NCBI GenBank assembly: GCA_948567375.1
Contig: OX419758.1
Location: forward strand, 27,471,001-27,535,000
Length of the DNA stretch: 64,000 nucleotides
Direction: 5' to 3'
From: Lunularia cruciata
Taxonomy: Eukaryota; Streptophyta; Marchantiopsida; Lunulariales; Lunulariaceae
Shown: positions 48,316 to 60,420 of the stretch, piece by piece
How the letters are laid out: each line of letters starts with the position of its first letter
Position numbering within the stretch: the stretch's first letter is position 1
Program-made: the position numbers and the translations under genes
The notes under the pieces: model-generated
What the model saw: only the letters and a program-made list of their open reading frames with translations
What the model was told of the DNA's origin: nothing
Databases searched by the model: none

Positions 48316-48615
48316 TGACAATACCCTAGAAGCATTTAGGAAACTTTGGGGAGTGAAGCTTCTAGGGACCTTCCATGGATTGAGTAATTTGTATATCAAG
48401 TTGATGGGTAGCTTAGCTTACATGCCAAGTAACGGCTAGCAAAGAAAGACAATTTCAAAAAAGTACCATTTGTGGTTGTTTCTTGAGAACTTTGTACTAA
48501 AGTGGCCTATAAATACCAAGACCAAAGTTCATGCTAGACATTCAAAGTTTCACTCAATTGTTTCTAATGTGACTTTCCAATTTGCTCTTCTATTTTCTTA
48601 TTACTCTCTTTGGTC
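48316..48615 (+). repeat. 5' LTR relic of A3
   Basis: Matches LTR-A from its GAAGCTTCTAGG part through CCTATAAATACC to the GGTCTTATTTT end. One GAAgcTTC pair is kept at 48355-48362. Internal sequence resumes at RT, without a primer site. Confidence 0.7.
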
Positions 48616-48639
48616 TTATTTTGTGATTAACTAATGCTT

Positions 48640-49540
48640 AAAATTTTCCAAAGATCAAGTGCATTGGATGTCAAAAGTGCTATTAAATGAATATGTGAGA
48701 ATGCTCTTGAATGACATTTTAATTTATAATTAGACAAAAATAAAACATGTATGAGAAGTAACATGTATGAGAAGATTAAGAAAATTATGACAATCAAAGT
48801 TATATTTCAATAAATTCAAACATACCTTTTGGCAAAAGGAAATTGCTCTCTTGGACCATAAGGTTCCCAACTGAGAGGATTAAGATGAAAGACAAGAAAA
48901 TTAATATCATTATTAATTTAGTCACTCTTAAAAATCACACAAAAGTACAAGGGTTTATTGGATTAATAAATTTTGACCAACAATTTATCCATTATTATAT
49001 GTATATGATTGTATTATTGATTGATCTATTGGAAAAGAGAACAAGTTTTGAATGGACAAGCAAACAAGAAGAAACATTCAAGGAATTTAAGAATGTGATA
49101 TCTTCACAATTTATCCTCCGACTATATAATTCTCAATTACCTTGTGTAATAGATTTTGATATTTCTAACTTTACCATTAGAGTTTTGTTACAACAGAAGC
49201 TCCTATATAGATTGCATCCCATTATCTTGTATTTTGACAATTAAATGAAATAAAAAAATTTATTTTTCTTGAGATTATGAATAATTTGCAATGGTTTTTG
49301 CAACTAAGGTGTGGAGATATTATCTCTTGGGGAAATAAGTGAGAATGTGGATTGATCATAAACTCTTGTTGTAGAATTTACACTTGGAGTACATTAAAAT
49401 TTAGTATCATCAATGGGAAGAACACCTATAATTTTTTGATATCAAACTTGAATACATGCCAAGAAATTTTAATGTCATTCTAGATACCTTGTCACATCAA
49501 CCTCAAGATCTTTCATGAATCTCCTATCATAGCAACAATC
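48640..49540 (+). pseudogene. RT end and RNase H of A3
   Basis: A 133-codon frame (48843-49244) covers the thumb segment (GFIGLINFDQQFIHYY) and RNase H start (LPCVIDFDISNF). Upstream, decayed RT with the FLDD region is readable; downstream RNase H runs to the DTLSHQP end at about 49490. Confidence 0.75.
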
Positions 49541-49556
49541 ACCATGATGTCAATTG

Positions 49557-50134
49557 TGATGCCATGAGCTATGTAGATTATCTAGAGGTGAAAATTGACT
49601 TGATAATATCTTTAGAGATGTTATACATGGTGGTCTTAGTAGATAAGACATAGGTGTCACCTATGTCTTTGACTAACAAGGCCAAAAACACTCGAAGCAC
49701 CTCAAAGCCAATTTTGAAGGCCTAAACAAAAAATTAGGCTTCAAAAAGTGGAAGTTTCACTCCCTCCAAGAAAAGAGCCTTGCCTTCTTCCCCTTTGTTT
49801 GTCTTGTCGAGACCTTTGCAACGGTACCTCATCTATGCTATTCTGAGCTTCCTATAGAAAATTCCCCAAAGATTCTCTTTGGTGAAACTTTTTTGACCAA
49901 CCAAATAGGACAAGGATTGAAATGTAACCATTCCATGCAACTAATCTAAGGGTGTTGCTTATTGACATGTCACCAATCCATTTATCTAATCAAAGGGTTA
50001 ATCCCTTTGAAGAGATCCTCTTTGCTATATAATAAAGAAAAGGTGCTCCTTTGGTGCATCAAAGTATTGAGGAATGAAACCTTTTGTTTCCCTTGTGTTC
50101 CTCTTGGGGTTTCTCGTATCCTCAAAATGTTACA
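49557..50134 (+). repeat. solo LTR-B in A3
   Basis: Bounded TG...TTACA, with CAATTG on both sides (49551-49556 and 50135-50140); the exact joint is ambiguous by one or two bases. A3 sequence continues across it. Confidence 0.8.
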
Positions 50135-50199
50135 CAATTGCCTCAAAGGTTTAAATGGAGTTAAAGACTATTTTATAACAAGATCCTTTTTTCCATTTG

Positions 50200-50938
50200 T
50201 GTAATACTCCAAGGAAAAGAGAAGAGAGAGAAACACAAATTACACACTCAACATTCGGTGCCTCAAAGAAGCACATTCTCTTTATATTATAGACAAAGAG
50301 GATCTCCTCCAAGGAAGCTCCACCATAGGATTAGGCACACATATAGGTGACATGTCAGCAAGCTCTACCCTTGGATTACTTACTTGGATGGGTGACATGT
50401 CAGTCTAGGTCCTATCTGGTTGGTCAAACAAGCTTTGACCGGAGGGAATCTTTTAGGGAATCTTCCTGTAGGAGTCTCAGAATCACGTAAGGTACCATTG
50501 GAAAGCTCTCGATGAGACAAACCAGGGGAGAGGGAAGGCCAATCTTTCCTCAGTTGGGGGGGGGAGGTGGAATCTGCACATTTTTGAGGCCTAATTCATC
50601 CGTTTAGTCTCAAAATTGCCTTCAAAGATTTCAACCATATTTTGGTTCCTACTCTATTAGAAGAAGTCCACTTTTGGTGATACCTCTTTCTGATCTGTTT
50701 AGTCCATCATGTGTAACATCCTTCCAGATGTTACCAAACCAATTCTCACCTTTAAATCATATGTCTAGCTATTGGTTCTAAGGTTCTCAAGTATATTTCG
50801 GTTTCTGCTCTATTAGTAGAAGTACTCTTTTGGTGATACTTCTATCTAATCTATTTTGACCATCATGTATAACATCATTCTAGATGTTACCAAACCAAAT
50901 TTCACATCTAGATCATATGGCTAGCTCTTGGTATTACA
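50200..50938 (-). repeat. solo LTR-B in A3 with internal duplication, TSD ATTTG
   Basis: On the plus strand it starts TGTAATACTCC and ends GGTATTACA. The five bases ATTTG stand on both sides (50195-50199, 50939-50943). It is about 155 bases longer than the other copies because the stretch 50625-50780 is repeated, diverged, at 50785-50938. Confidence 0.88.
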
Positions 50939-51037
50939 ATTTGATGCAAAGTCATCTTGTAGCACATGGCGAGGAGTATGATACCTTTTCACTTAAGGAT
51001 GGTCTTTTTTTCTACAAGAATTGAATCTATACTCTAG

Positions 51038-51621
51038 TGTAAAGGTCTGAGGATGGGAGAAACTCCAAGAGAAACACAAGGTTTCATCTTTCAATACTTC
51101 TGATGTCCCAAAGCAACTCCTTGTCTTTATTATATAACAAAGAGAATCCACTCAAAGAGAGTTACATCCTTGGATTAGATACATATATTAGTGGCATGTT
51201 AGCAAGTTCCATCCTTAGATTAGCTACATGGATTGGTGACATGTTGATCCTTGTCCTATTTGGTTAGTCAAACAAGTTTGACCAAAGGGAATCTTTGGAG
51301 AATCTTCATATAAGAAGCTCAAAACAACATGGATGAAGTACTATTGGAAAAATCTTATTGAGACAAATGAAGGGAGAATAAGGAAACACCTTTTCCCTTG
51401 GAGGGAGAAGAGTCATAACTTTTCAATGTTAATTTATCTATTTGAGCTTTCAAAATTGGCTTTGAAGTTTTGAACATATTTTTGGCTCTACACTATTAGT
51501 GGAAATACTCTTTTGGTGGCACCTCTATCTAATCTACTTATACCATCATATATAACATCCCTCAAAATATTACCAAGCCATTGTCCATCTCTAGATAATA
51601 TATCTAGCTAATTGAGTTACA
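51038..51621 (-). repeat. 3' LTR of the family B element
   Basis: Minus-strand LTR beginning TGTAACTC directly after the purine tract AAAAGGAGAGAGG (51624-51636), which fixes the orientation of all LTR-B copies in the window. Ends TTTACA at 51038. Confidence 0.88.
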
Positions 51622-51697
51622 AACCTCTCTCCTTTTAAGATGCAACATCCTCATTATGAAGTTTCTCAAAAGATTGCACTCACACCGGTGTATAAGT

Positions 51698-51832
51698 CAA
51701 GTTACTTGCGGGCTCCCATGTTGTCTCATACAATGGGTACCCTTTCCAATGTATGAGATATTCCACACACGGATGGCAAGTACCACAAATGCATTTTTGG
51801 AGAATGCATTCAACTTTGTATTCTTCTGTGCC
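51698..51832 (-). pseudogene. chromodomain of the family B integrase
   Basis: Minus strand EEYKVECILQK, VEYLIHWKGYPLYETTWEP: a nearly perfect chromodomain with the aromatic and W-E-P residues kept, and open for its whole length. Confidence 0.85.
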
Positions 51833-51849
51833 ATCAATGAGTGTTGGAC

Positions 51850-52870
51850 AAGGTCAAACTTCTTGTATGGAAGGAAAATAGGGTGGTGCATATTTTTATA
51901 ATAAGGAAACATGGAACACAAGATGGATCTTCATGTGTCATGGTAGCTTGAGGTGATAGGCCATTGCACCAATTTGACGGATGATAGGAAAAGGCTCAAT
52001 AAAATGAGGTCTGAGCTTACAAGGGCCAACTAACATGAGGTTGGTTACGGATAGCCACACTTGATCCCCAAATCTGAATTCCATGTGCATGCAATGTGCA
52101 TTTGCATATTGTTTTTGTCAATTTTAGGCTATTTGCAACCTATGCTTGGCATTTTCCATCCCTTATTGGATTGTAGAAACCAAAGTGTTGACATTGTCAA
52201 CTTTTGTAGCCACTAGGTATATCTTTACCAAGCTTTAAAGTGTGAAAGAGTGTTCTCTATACATGAAAAAAATGGTGTGACATGTGTAGATGCATTCACA
52301 AAATTGTCATAGGTAAATCCCACTAGTGAAAGTAAGTTGTCCCACTTTTCTTGCTCCTCTAAGGTGAAGCCTTGGAGCATATCCTTGATAGCGCAATTGG
52401 CCTGATCTATTTTTCCATCAATTTGTGGATGATATGCCATGGACATGGCAAGTTTTGTTTTGAAGATGCCAAAGAGTGTTCTCCAAAACAAAGTAGTGAA
52501 TTGAGTGCCTTAATTGGTGATGAGCACTTGAGATAGTCCATGGTGAGAAAAGACCACAACTAAGTACAAAATGAACTAATTGTGGAGCAATCACATCCTT
52601 GGTTGTATGACACACATGAATCATTTTTCAAAGTTGGTCTACAAAGACTACAATGGAGTCAAAACTTGATGTGGTCTTGGGCAATTCACAAACCAGATCC
52701 ATGCTGCAACATTGTGTAGGAGTAAGGAGGGTTGAAGGAGTCCTATGGGAGCTTGATTAGAGGCTTTATTTTGTTGATAGTGTAGGCATCTTTGAACATA
52801 ATCCATCACATCGTTGCTCATCTTGGGCCAATAATAATGGCATTTGACTGCATCTAAGGTCTTGTCCATT
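51850..52870 (-). pseudogene. integrase relic of the family B element
   Basis: Minus strand: MDKTLDAVKCHYYWPKMSND and RCLHYQQNKA in the zinc-binding part (second Cys of C-x2-C replaced by Tyr), then the core with AYHPQIDGKIDQANCAIKDM at about 52390-52450, where the catalytic Glu is Asp, and the C-terminal part with FRFGDQVWLS (about 52070). Several stops. Confidence 0.8.
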
Positions 52871-53199
52871 CCAACGGGACCTATAATGGCAAATCATGAC
52901 ATTTTGTTAGGATGATGGTTCTTAGGTCTAGAGCATTTGGGATCCATAAATTACTATCATGAAAGGTGAGTCCTTGGGTACTTGTTATGCCATTGGATGA
53001 TTGAGCTCCTACACTTTATGGGTTGTATCTTCATAGCAATAAGAATCCTTGGCTAGCATTTTGGGTTTATCTTGACTTATACCACCATATGTTTTAACAT
53101 ATGTATTTGGGTGAATGCATTTGCAAGATGCTTCTTGACTTCCACATATGTGCTTGTCATGTTGAATCGTTGTCTCCACTTTGCTTAACAAATCTATTA

Positions 53200-53395
53200 A
53201 TGAGACAAATCTTTTTGTGTCTCAAGGTAGACTAAAGGTTTGTGGTATGTCTCCACTACAAATGCCTTCTTGCCAAGATAGTGCTTCTAATGCTTGGTTT
53301 CAAGGACAATAGCCAACTCTTCTCATTTGGTGATGTGATAGTTGCACTCTATTGATAATAAATTTTGAGAAAAATATGCAACTGGATGCCATCCG
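53200..53395 (-). pseudogene. RNase H part of family B, split by a solo LTR
   Basis: Minus strand reads GWHPVAYFSQNLLSIECNYH from 53395 downward; the preceding residues (AVDTSRVVIEVFLQQ) lie beyond the solo LTR, above 53846. Joining the flanks gives the uninterrupted LQQ-GWHP of a normal RNase H. Confidence 0.8.
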
Positions 53396-53842
53396 TGTAA
53401 TACCATTAGCTAGATATATTATCCAGAGGTGAAATTTGGCTTGGTAATATTTGGAAGGATGTTATATATGATTTTTTATGGAGAGCAAATAGAGGTGTCA
53501 TTGAAGAGTATTGTTTGTCTCATCAAGAGCTTTCCAATTGTGCCTCACCCATGTTATTTTGAACCTACAAGACGATTCTCTCTAATCAAACTTATTTGAC
53601 CAACCAGATAGGACAAGGACTAAGATGTCACCCATCCATGCAACTAATCTAAAGGTAGATCTCACTAACATATCACCAATCCATGTATTTGATCCAAGGG
53701 TGGAGCTTCCTTTGAGTGGATCCTCTTTGCTATATAATAATAACAAGGTGCTCCTTTGGAGCATTGGAGTATTTAGTGTCAAAAATTTGTGTTTCTTTTC
53801 TTGTGTTGCTCTTAGGGGTTCTATTGTCCTTGGAATATTACA
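53396..53842 (+). repeat. solo LTR-B nested in the family B element
   Basis: Bounded TGTAATACC...AATATTACA, flanked by ATCCG (53391-53395) and ATCCT (53843-53847), a five-base target duplication with one mismatch. Confidence 0.85.
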
Positions 53843-53845
53843 ATC

Positions 53846-54843
53846 CTTGTTGTAGGAATACTTCTATCACAACTCTTGATGTATCTACAGCCAACTTAAT
53901 TTGATTTTTTGGGTCATATCTTTTCAAAATTGGTGCATGTAGTAATGTATCTTTCAATTTTGAAAGGTCAATTCCTGTATTATTCTCCACATCCATTTCT
54001 TTCCCTTGCCAAATAGTGCCATGAGGAGTTGTGTGACCTTGGGGAAATCATTGACAAATTTATAATAGATCCTAGTAAATCCCAAGAAGCTCTTGAGTTG
54101 AGTCTGATCTTTTAGAGCACCCCATTTTGAATTACCTTTATTTTATCTGATAACACTTGGATACCTTATGAAAATTTATTCTTGTTGTAGGAATACTTCT
54201 ATCACAACTCTTGATGTATCTACAGCCAACTTAATTTGATTTTTTGGGTCATATCTTTTCAAAATTGGTGCATGTAGTAATGTATCTTTCAATTTTGAAA
54301 GGTCAATTCCTGTATTATTCTCCACATCCATTTCTTTCCCTTGCCAAATAGTGCCATGAGGAGTTGTGTGACCTTGGGGAAATCATTGACAAATTTATAA
54401 TAGATCCTAGTAAATCCCAAGAAGCTCTTGAGTTGAGTCTGATCTTTTAGAGCACCCCATTTTGAATTACCTTTATTTTATCTGATAACACTTGGATACC
54501 TTATGAAAATTTATTCTTGTTGTAGGAATACTTCTATCACAACTCTTGATGTATCTACAGCCAACTTAATTTGATTTTTTGGGTCATATCTTTTCAAAAT
54601 TGGTGCATGTAGTAATGTATCTTTCAATTTTGAAAGGTCAATTCCTGTATTATTCTCCACATCCATTTCTTTCCCTTGCCAAATAGTGCCATGAGGAGTT
54701 GTGTGACCTTGGGGAAATCATTGACAAATTTATAATAGATCCTAGTAAATCCCAAGAAGCTCTTGAGTTGAGTCTGATCTTTTAGAGCACCCCATTTTGA
54801 ATTACCTTTATTTTATCTGATAACACTTGGATACCTTATGAAA
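53846..54843. repeat. 335-bp unit in three identical tandem copies
   Basis: Copies start CTTGTTGTAGGAATAC at 53846, 54181 and 54516; read base by base I find no difference among them (the third ends at 54843). The unit encodes, on the minus strand, the RT thumb (GFTRIYYKFVNDF) through the start of RNase H. The array begins four bases from the end of the solo LTR. Confidence 0.93.
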
Positions 54844-55674
54844 TTACTCTATGCCCCAAGTAATCTACTTTACACTTGCCAAACTCACATTTTGAGACTT
54901 TAGTATACAATTAGTTTTTTCACAAAATCTAGAAGACTTCTTGTAGATGTTGCTTGTGCTCCTTCATATTCTTGCCATAGACTAAAATTTCATCAAGGAA
55001 AATGATAATAAACTTATACAAGTATGTAAAAAATATATCATTCATCAAACTCATGAAATTGGCTGGTATGTTGATGAGACCAAACGGTATCCCTAAGTAC
55101 TCAAAGTGGCCATACCTTGTTCAAAAGGCAGTTTTGTGTATGTCTTCCTTTGTGATTTTGATTTGGTTATAACTACTTCAAAGATAAAGTTTGGTGAAGT
55201 GTTTTGCCCCATTGAGTTGATCAAATAGGTTATCCATGCAAGGTAATGCGTACTTTTTCTTCATCATTTGTTGATTTAAGTTGGTAGTCAATGCACATAC
55301 GCATTGTTCTAGCCTTCTTGTTTACAAATAAGAAGAGCTCCATATGGTGATACGTTGGGTTGGATAAACCATTTATGCAATATATCCTTGATTTGAGCCT
55401 TGCACTCCTCCAACTCATGAGGTGATAGACAATATGAGACCTTATAAGGAGACGTCTTCCTCAAAAATATCTCAATTTTATGATATACCCTTCTTTTTGG
55501 TGGTAATCCTAAGGGAAAATCATCAAGAAAGACATCTTGAAACTCATTGAACACATCTTTCAAATTCTCAAGAATTTTTCCATTGAATTGTGCAATTTGG
55601 ACTTCTCTTATTAGACCCATGAAACATCTATTTGTCTTACGTATAGCTATTATCTCTATGACATATAGAGGCAA
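54844..55674 (-). pseudogene. reverse transcriptase of the family B element
   Basis: The clean frame at 55309-55674 holds the RT start (NEFQDVFLDDFPLGLPP ... SPHELEECKAQIKDIL). The catalytic box at about 54985-55010 reads FLDE instead of FLDD. The rest is broken by stops. Confidence 0.82.
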
Positions 55675-55730
55675 TTCTTGCCTTTGTGATCTTTCTCCAT
55701 CTCCAATGATCTTTCATTTGCTAATTCTTA

Positions 55731-56153
55731 CTATTTTTTTCTCCAATCTACCATGGGGTTGTAGTGCTCTATCCATAAGATGCCTAAAATCACATCGTAA
55801 CAAGCTAAATGTATCACTTGCAACTCAATTTCTTCAAGATACTCTCCTACATACAGTGTTACCTTCCTAGGTAATGATTGAATATTCTCTAACTTACCAT
55901 TAGGTAATTCTACTTCTTCATTCTCATCCTTTTCTAGTTCCATTTCCAACCTTATTGCAACAAAGCAAGACAAGAAATTCTCTTTTGCTCCAAGGTCTAT
56001 CAATATTCTCACTTGATTGCCTTCTAGGACTCCATTTACACCAATCCATTGTGTGTTTGTCTTCCTCAACCTTTGTTCACTCACCCTCTTCCTCTTCTTT
56101 CTTTTACTACTCTCTATTGAGCTAGTAAGGCTATGAGGTACATTTACTGGCAA
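55731..56153 (-). pseudogene. protease of the family B element
   Basis: A 140-codon open frame on the minus strand. RILIDLGAKENFLS carries the active site as D-L-G-A instead of D-S-G-A, and the domain ends YDVILGILWIEHYNP, as expected for gypsy proteases. A basic stretch SKRKKRKRVSEQRLRK precedes it. Confidence 0.82.
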
Positions 56154-56159
56154 TCTTCA

Positions 56160-57380
56160 TTTTTTGATATGATTGTTGTATCCTCCTCTTTGATTCATCT
56201 CTCTAAGTTGTTCAAAGGTTGCTTGTATGGAGGTCGAGGACCTCTAGGAGGGGGGCATGAAAATTGATAATTATGTGCCCAAATTGGCCGCAATTTTAAC
56301 AACATCCTTGTTCTCTTTGTGGGACTTTATGTGTCTTTTCTTTGACCCATTCCTATTCTCCTTGGAGCAGTCTTGCTCCTTGGTCTCAAAAAAAATGTTG
56401 CACAATTTCATGAAAATTGGTCCACCAAAGTGCAATGTTTCATCTCAAGAGTGTTTTGAAAAGACAACCTCTTAACCTCTTCCAAGTGCTCCTAATATTC
56501 TTTGAGCACATGCAATGGCTTAAAAAATGGTACAAGGAATTTGTACAATTACTTCTTGAAAATTTTTTTCTTTCAATCCCATTTGAAATTATCAAGAGCT
56601 TCTATTAGACTCATATTGGTTATCATGATCTGTAGATCAAGATATGCTTCCACATACTCTCATATGTTGTTCTTTTGCTTCAACTCCCGTAGTCAAGTTT
56701 GAGCTATCTGCATGAAATCCACGAATTGAATATTCTTTAGTAGCCCTTCTTGCATTGCAATCAAAGTGATCTCTCTTCCTTTTGCAAAGATTGATCATTC
56801 CTAAGCATTGTACCATGTGAGGGCTTTATTGATCAAGTACCTACATGCAAACACACATACGGAATGATTAATGATCTCTATTGTGAATAATGAAAAGTAT
56901 CACTTCATTCTTGAGATCTAATTTTTCACTACCACCATAGAATATTATCCCATATAAGGCTTGATGTTGCATGTCTTCTTCATTTGTAGTAACAATAGGG
57001 CTTCATTATTGATTGGGGTTGGTGTCAATGGCATGAGTGACTCTCCAAGTACTTTGGCCGTTGTTATTGGGTTTTGGAATGATTCCTTTTTTTGCATTAC
57101 CTGATCATTCCTCAAGGTACATACTTGACTTTGTAATGCCTCCATTGTCGTCTTGATCTCACAAAACTCATTCAACATCCCCCATATTCCTTGCATCAGA
57201 TCTTGCAACTATAGCTCCATGATTCATACACATGGAAAATGCTCAATTGCTACTTCTTACTTCAATAAAGGATTAATGGGATCACTCAAGAGGAGGCATA
57301 AACAATCAAGACTACCATTGGGACCTCAAAGACTATCACTCATTGATAATATTTCTCACCAAAATTGTGGACTATGAAAT
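56160..57380 (-). pseudogene. gag of the family B element
   Basis: Minus strand: an N-terminal helical part (56945-57208), an ALTWYNA segment (about 56800) of the capsid, and a zinc knuckle at about 56255-56310 reading NCGQFGHIIINF, where the last Cys is Phe and a stop lies between the first two Cys. Confidence 0.7.
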
Positions 57381-57699
57381 CCCTAAACATCACTTTTAGT
57401 CTAACTACATAATGAATTTCTACTTGAGTGTTGAAAGTGAGAGAATTTGATATATTTAAATCCATTGCATCATAACAAAATGTAAATTGGAAAATCCCAC
57501 TATTTATATCATAAATCATTACCATAGGTAGAATTATAGGGTTTGGTGAATTATTTACTACGTCCATGAAGTCTGCTCCAAAATGGTAAATGAGATATAC
57601 TCTCTTACTTACTCACGTTGGATGTACATAATCTTTATGTGGAATAGATTCAAGAACATCCATCCCATCCTCTATCTAAAACACCCCTAATCTATCCAT

Positions 57700-58278
57700 T
57701 GCACTACTTTTCTATCTCCTCAAAATTACTCAATCTTAGTAATCCGTGTTCCTCCAAGAAAGGTGATCCACTCAGTCTTTAATATTATATAACAAAGAGG
57801 ATCTTCTCAAAAGGAGCTACACCTTTGGATCAAATACATGAATTGGTAAAATTTCAAGAAGCTAAACCCTTAGATTAGCTACATGGATTGGTGACATATT
57901 TATCCTTGTCATATTTGGCTGGTCAAACAAGTTTGATCATGGGGAATCTTTGGGAAATCTTCTTGTATGAAGCTCAAAACAAAATGGGTGAGGTATCATT
58001 GGAAAGATCTTGATGAGAAAAATGTGTGAGGAAGAAGGCAATACATTTTTCCTTGGAGGGGGAGCATCTTTCATTATTCAATTCCTAATTTATCCGTTGA
58101 GGCCTTCAAAATTGGCTCTAAAGTTTTCAAGGTGTTTTTGGCCTTTGCACTATTAGTGAAAGTACTCTTTTGGTGGCACCTCTATCTGATCTACTTAGAC
58201 CATCATATATAATATCAATCAAGATATTACAAAGCCAATTTCCACATCTAGATAATATATCTAGCTAATGGAATTACA
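57700..58278 (-). repeat. 5' LTR of the family B element
   Basis: Right end GGAATTACA at 58278 is sharp. The left end is inferred from the length of the 3' LTR and from TGCACTAC at 57700, next to a decayed primer site (minus strand TGGATAGATTAGG). Confidence 0.75.
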
Positions 58279-59460
58279 TCTAGCCATGGAAGATCTACAA
58301 TTTGTGCAACTTCAAGAGATGCATAACTTATGAATTATTGGTCACATGGATATGGACAAGACCTTAAGTACCATATAACATCAATAGTGGTGGCCAAACA
58401 TGGCACAAGAGGTTTGATAGTTAGTTCAATCTTGTGAGAGTTTCTAATGCAACAAACCAACAACCAAAAACTGGGTGAACTACTTCAACTACTTCCAATT
58501 CCATATGCCCAATGAGAACACATGAATCTAGATCTCATCCTTACCAAAGATAGATCATGGCCATACAACAATTGTGGTGTTTGTCTATAAGCTTAGCAAA
58601 CAAATTCACTTGCATCCATCACAAACAATGTGGATAAAAATTTGTTTTGATATGGTCTTCAAGCACCATGGGATGCCAAAGGTTCTCATATTTAATAATG
58701 ATCTTTAATTAACAAAATTTTGGCATACACTTTTTGAATTACTAGACACCAATTTTACCCATGGTATATTATTCTCAAATTGATAGGTAAACAGAATGAG
58801 AAAATCACACTCTAGAAGATATGCTACATTTTTTTATTAATGTTCATCACACCAATTAGAACACTTATCTTGTAATTTTTGAGTTCATTTCTAATTATTC
58901 CAAGAAGGAAAATATGGGATTCTCTCTCTTCTTCATTAATTATGTGCAAGATCTACTTGTTATTGATTCTCTTCTTGCTCCACCACCATCTCATGTCCTT
59001 CATACTTCCACTTTCTTATCTATGTTATTTGTGTCCTAACACCAAGCTAAGTTTCATTTTCTTGTTGTTCAAAATTGGCAAAAGAAATATATTAGTAGAC
59101 ATCATTGTGATCTCATCTTTCAAATAGACAATAAGGTTATGCTTTCTTCCAATAATTTTTCTCTCTTACTTGACATCCAAATTTGTAAACTTACTTTAAA
59201 TTGGATAGGTCCATTTAATATCACTTGGATCAATTCTCCTTTTGCTTACAAACTTGCATTTCTCAGTTATATGAAGATCCATCTTGTCTTCCATATTTTA
59301 AAGTTAAAGCCTTTTATTTCTAATCTATTTTCTTTTCCTTCTCATACTCATCCTCCTCCTCTTCTTATCCCTTCTAACAATCATGAAAAAAAATTGAAAT
59401 TGATCGTATTCTTGCATGAAAAAACATTCAACATGTTGTCGTTGACAAGTTGAGTATAAT
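58279..59460 (+). pseudogene. integrase of A3, resumed after the insertion
   Basis: Zinc-binding part (WWPNMAQEV, about 58390), core with KHHGMPKVLIFNND (about 58660) and a C-terminal part in clean frames at 58879-59127 and 59139-59453 (NWIGPFNITWI, KIHLVFHILKLKP). Colinear with A1 3600-4680. Confidence 0.8.
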
Positions 59461-59591
59461 GTCATATAGAATGGATATAAGTTTCAAGGTGTAACTTCTT
59501 TCTCATTTCCAAAATGTTCAAATGGCTATACAAGACATCACCAACTAGTGGTGGGAGTATATATAATCATTAAAAAGCCGTGGGCGGAATA

Positions 59592-59950
59592 TGTAATAAT
59601 ATGGAATTTCTAGATGACTGAATTGAGACTAATAAATTAAAAAAATTAAATTAAATATAATTAAAATTTTTAAGATTATTCTAAAAATATTTAAGAATTT
59701 ATTTGGTATAAGATTCTAAAACTGTTTAGAAAGTATTTGGTGTGAAATTTCTAGATATCTTCTCATGATTAGATATCTTGTACGCCAAGTTCTAGATTAG
59801 CTTAATTTGTATATCGGTTTCAAATTTTTTTTCTTTGGAACTTAGCTTACATTCCAAGAATATAATTTTGAGAAAAATATTTCTTTGGAAACTTCAAAAA
59901 TATTTTATTTTATTTTATTTATAAACATCTAATCTCAAGTTTTTATTAAG
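59592..59950 (+). repeat. 3' LTR of A3, decayed
   Basis: Starts TGTAATAATATGGAATTTC after the purine tract remnant GGGCGGAATA. Similarity to LTR-A fades after about 59850; the end is not found. Confidence 0.6.
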
Positions 59951-60420
59951 AATTTGAATATTTTACATTTTCATATTTATCACATCCAAAAAATTATAAT
60001 TTCTATAGTTTCTTATAACATAAATTTTAACTTTGCCAAGATTCCTCACTAATAACTTCCACTCGCACACAAAAGTGAATATATAAGTAAAAGGGAACAC
60101 AGGCTAGTGTGGAAACGTGAGTTCTGTCGCGATCCAAGCCTTATGAAGACGTCATGAGGACATCACGCCCACTTCTACATTATGGATTGTTTGGCCGCAC
60201 ACTTTTGATGTCACATTTGCTTTTCCCTCACTTTCTGGGCCCTTTCAAACTAGCTCGTAACCACAGTCCTTTTGGGTCTTTATAACGTCGTCATACACTC
60301 CTAAACATGCTGATTAGCAGCTTGTGAATATTTCCACGAAGAAATGGCATGGCAGGCCGCCCTGAAGTTTGACCTATCTCCAATGTGCAGTGACAGAACC
60401 AACGGAAAGGGTAAAAGTTG

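Larger units (their letters stand above)
51038..58278 (-). mobile_element. complete family B Ty3/gypsy chromovirus inside A3, TSD TCTAG
   Basis: Both LTRs are present (51038-51621 and about 57700-58278) and TCTAG flanks the element at 51033-51037 and 58279-58283. Minus-strand order: LTR, gag with zinc knuckle, protease, RT, RNase H, integrase, chromodomain, purine tract, LTR. It is a chromovirus distinct from family A. It carries its own later changes: a solo LTR-B (53396-53842) in RNase H and a 335-bp triplication next to it. All frames are interrupted. Confidence 0.92.
48316..59950 (+). mobile_element. Ty3/gypsy element A3 (family A), host of a nest of later insertions
   Basis: Left part: LTR-A relic, then RT end and RNase H to about 49540. 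The remainder reappears in pieces: 50135-50199, 50939-51037, and 58279-59591, each matching consecutive stretches of A1 3400-4920, followed by a 3' LTR start at 59592. The pieces are separated by two solo LTR-B copies and one complete family B element, so about 8.6 kb of the interval is later insertion. PBS, gag, protease and most of RT are deleted right after the 5' LTR. The outer limits are approximate because the ends have decayed. Confidence 0.85.

Noticed and set aside
53846-54843. CRISPR-like or satellite array
   Set aside because: Units are 335 bp, identical, without spacers, and encode part of a gypsy RT/RNase H; it is a local triplication.
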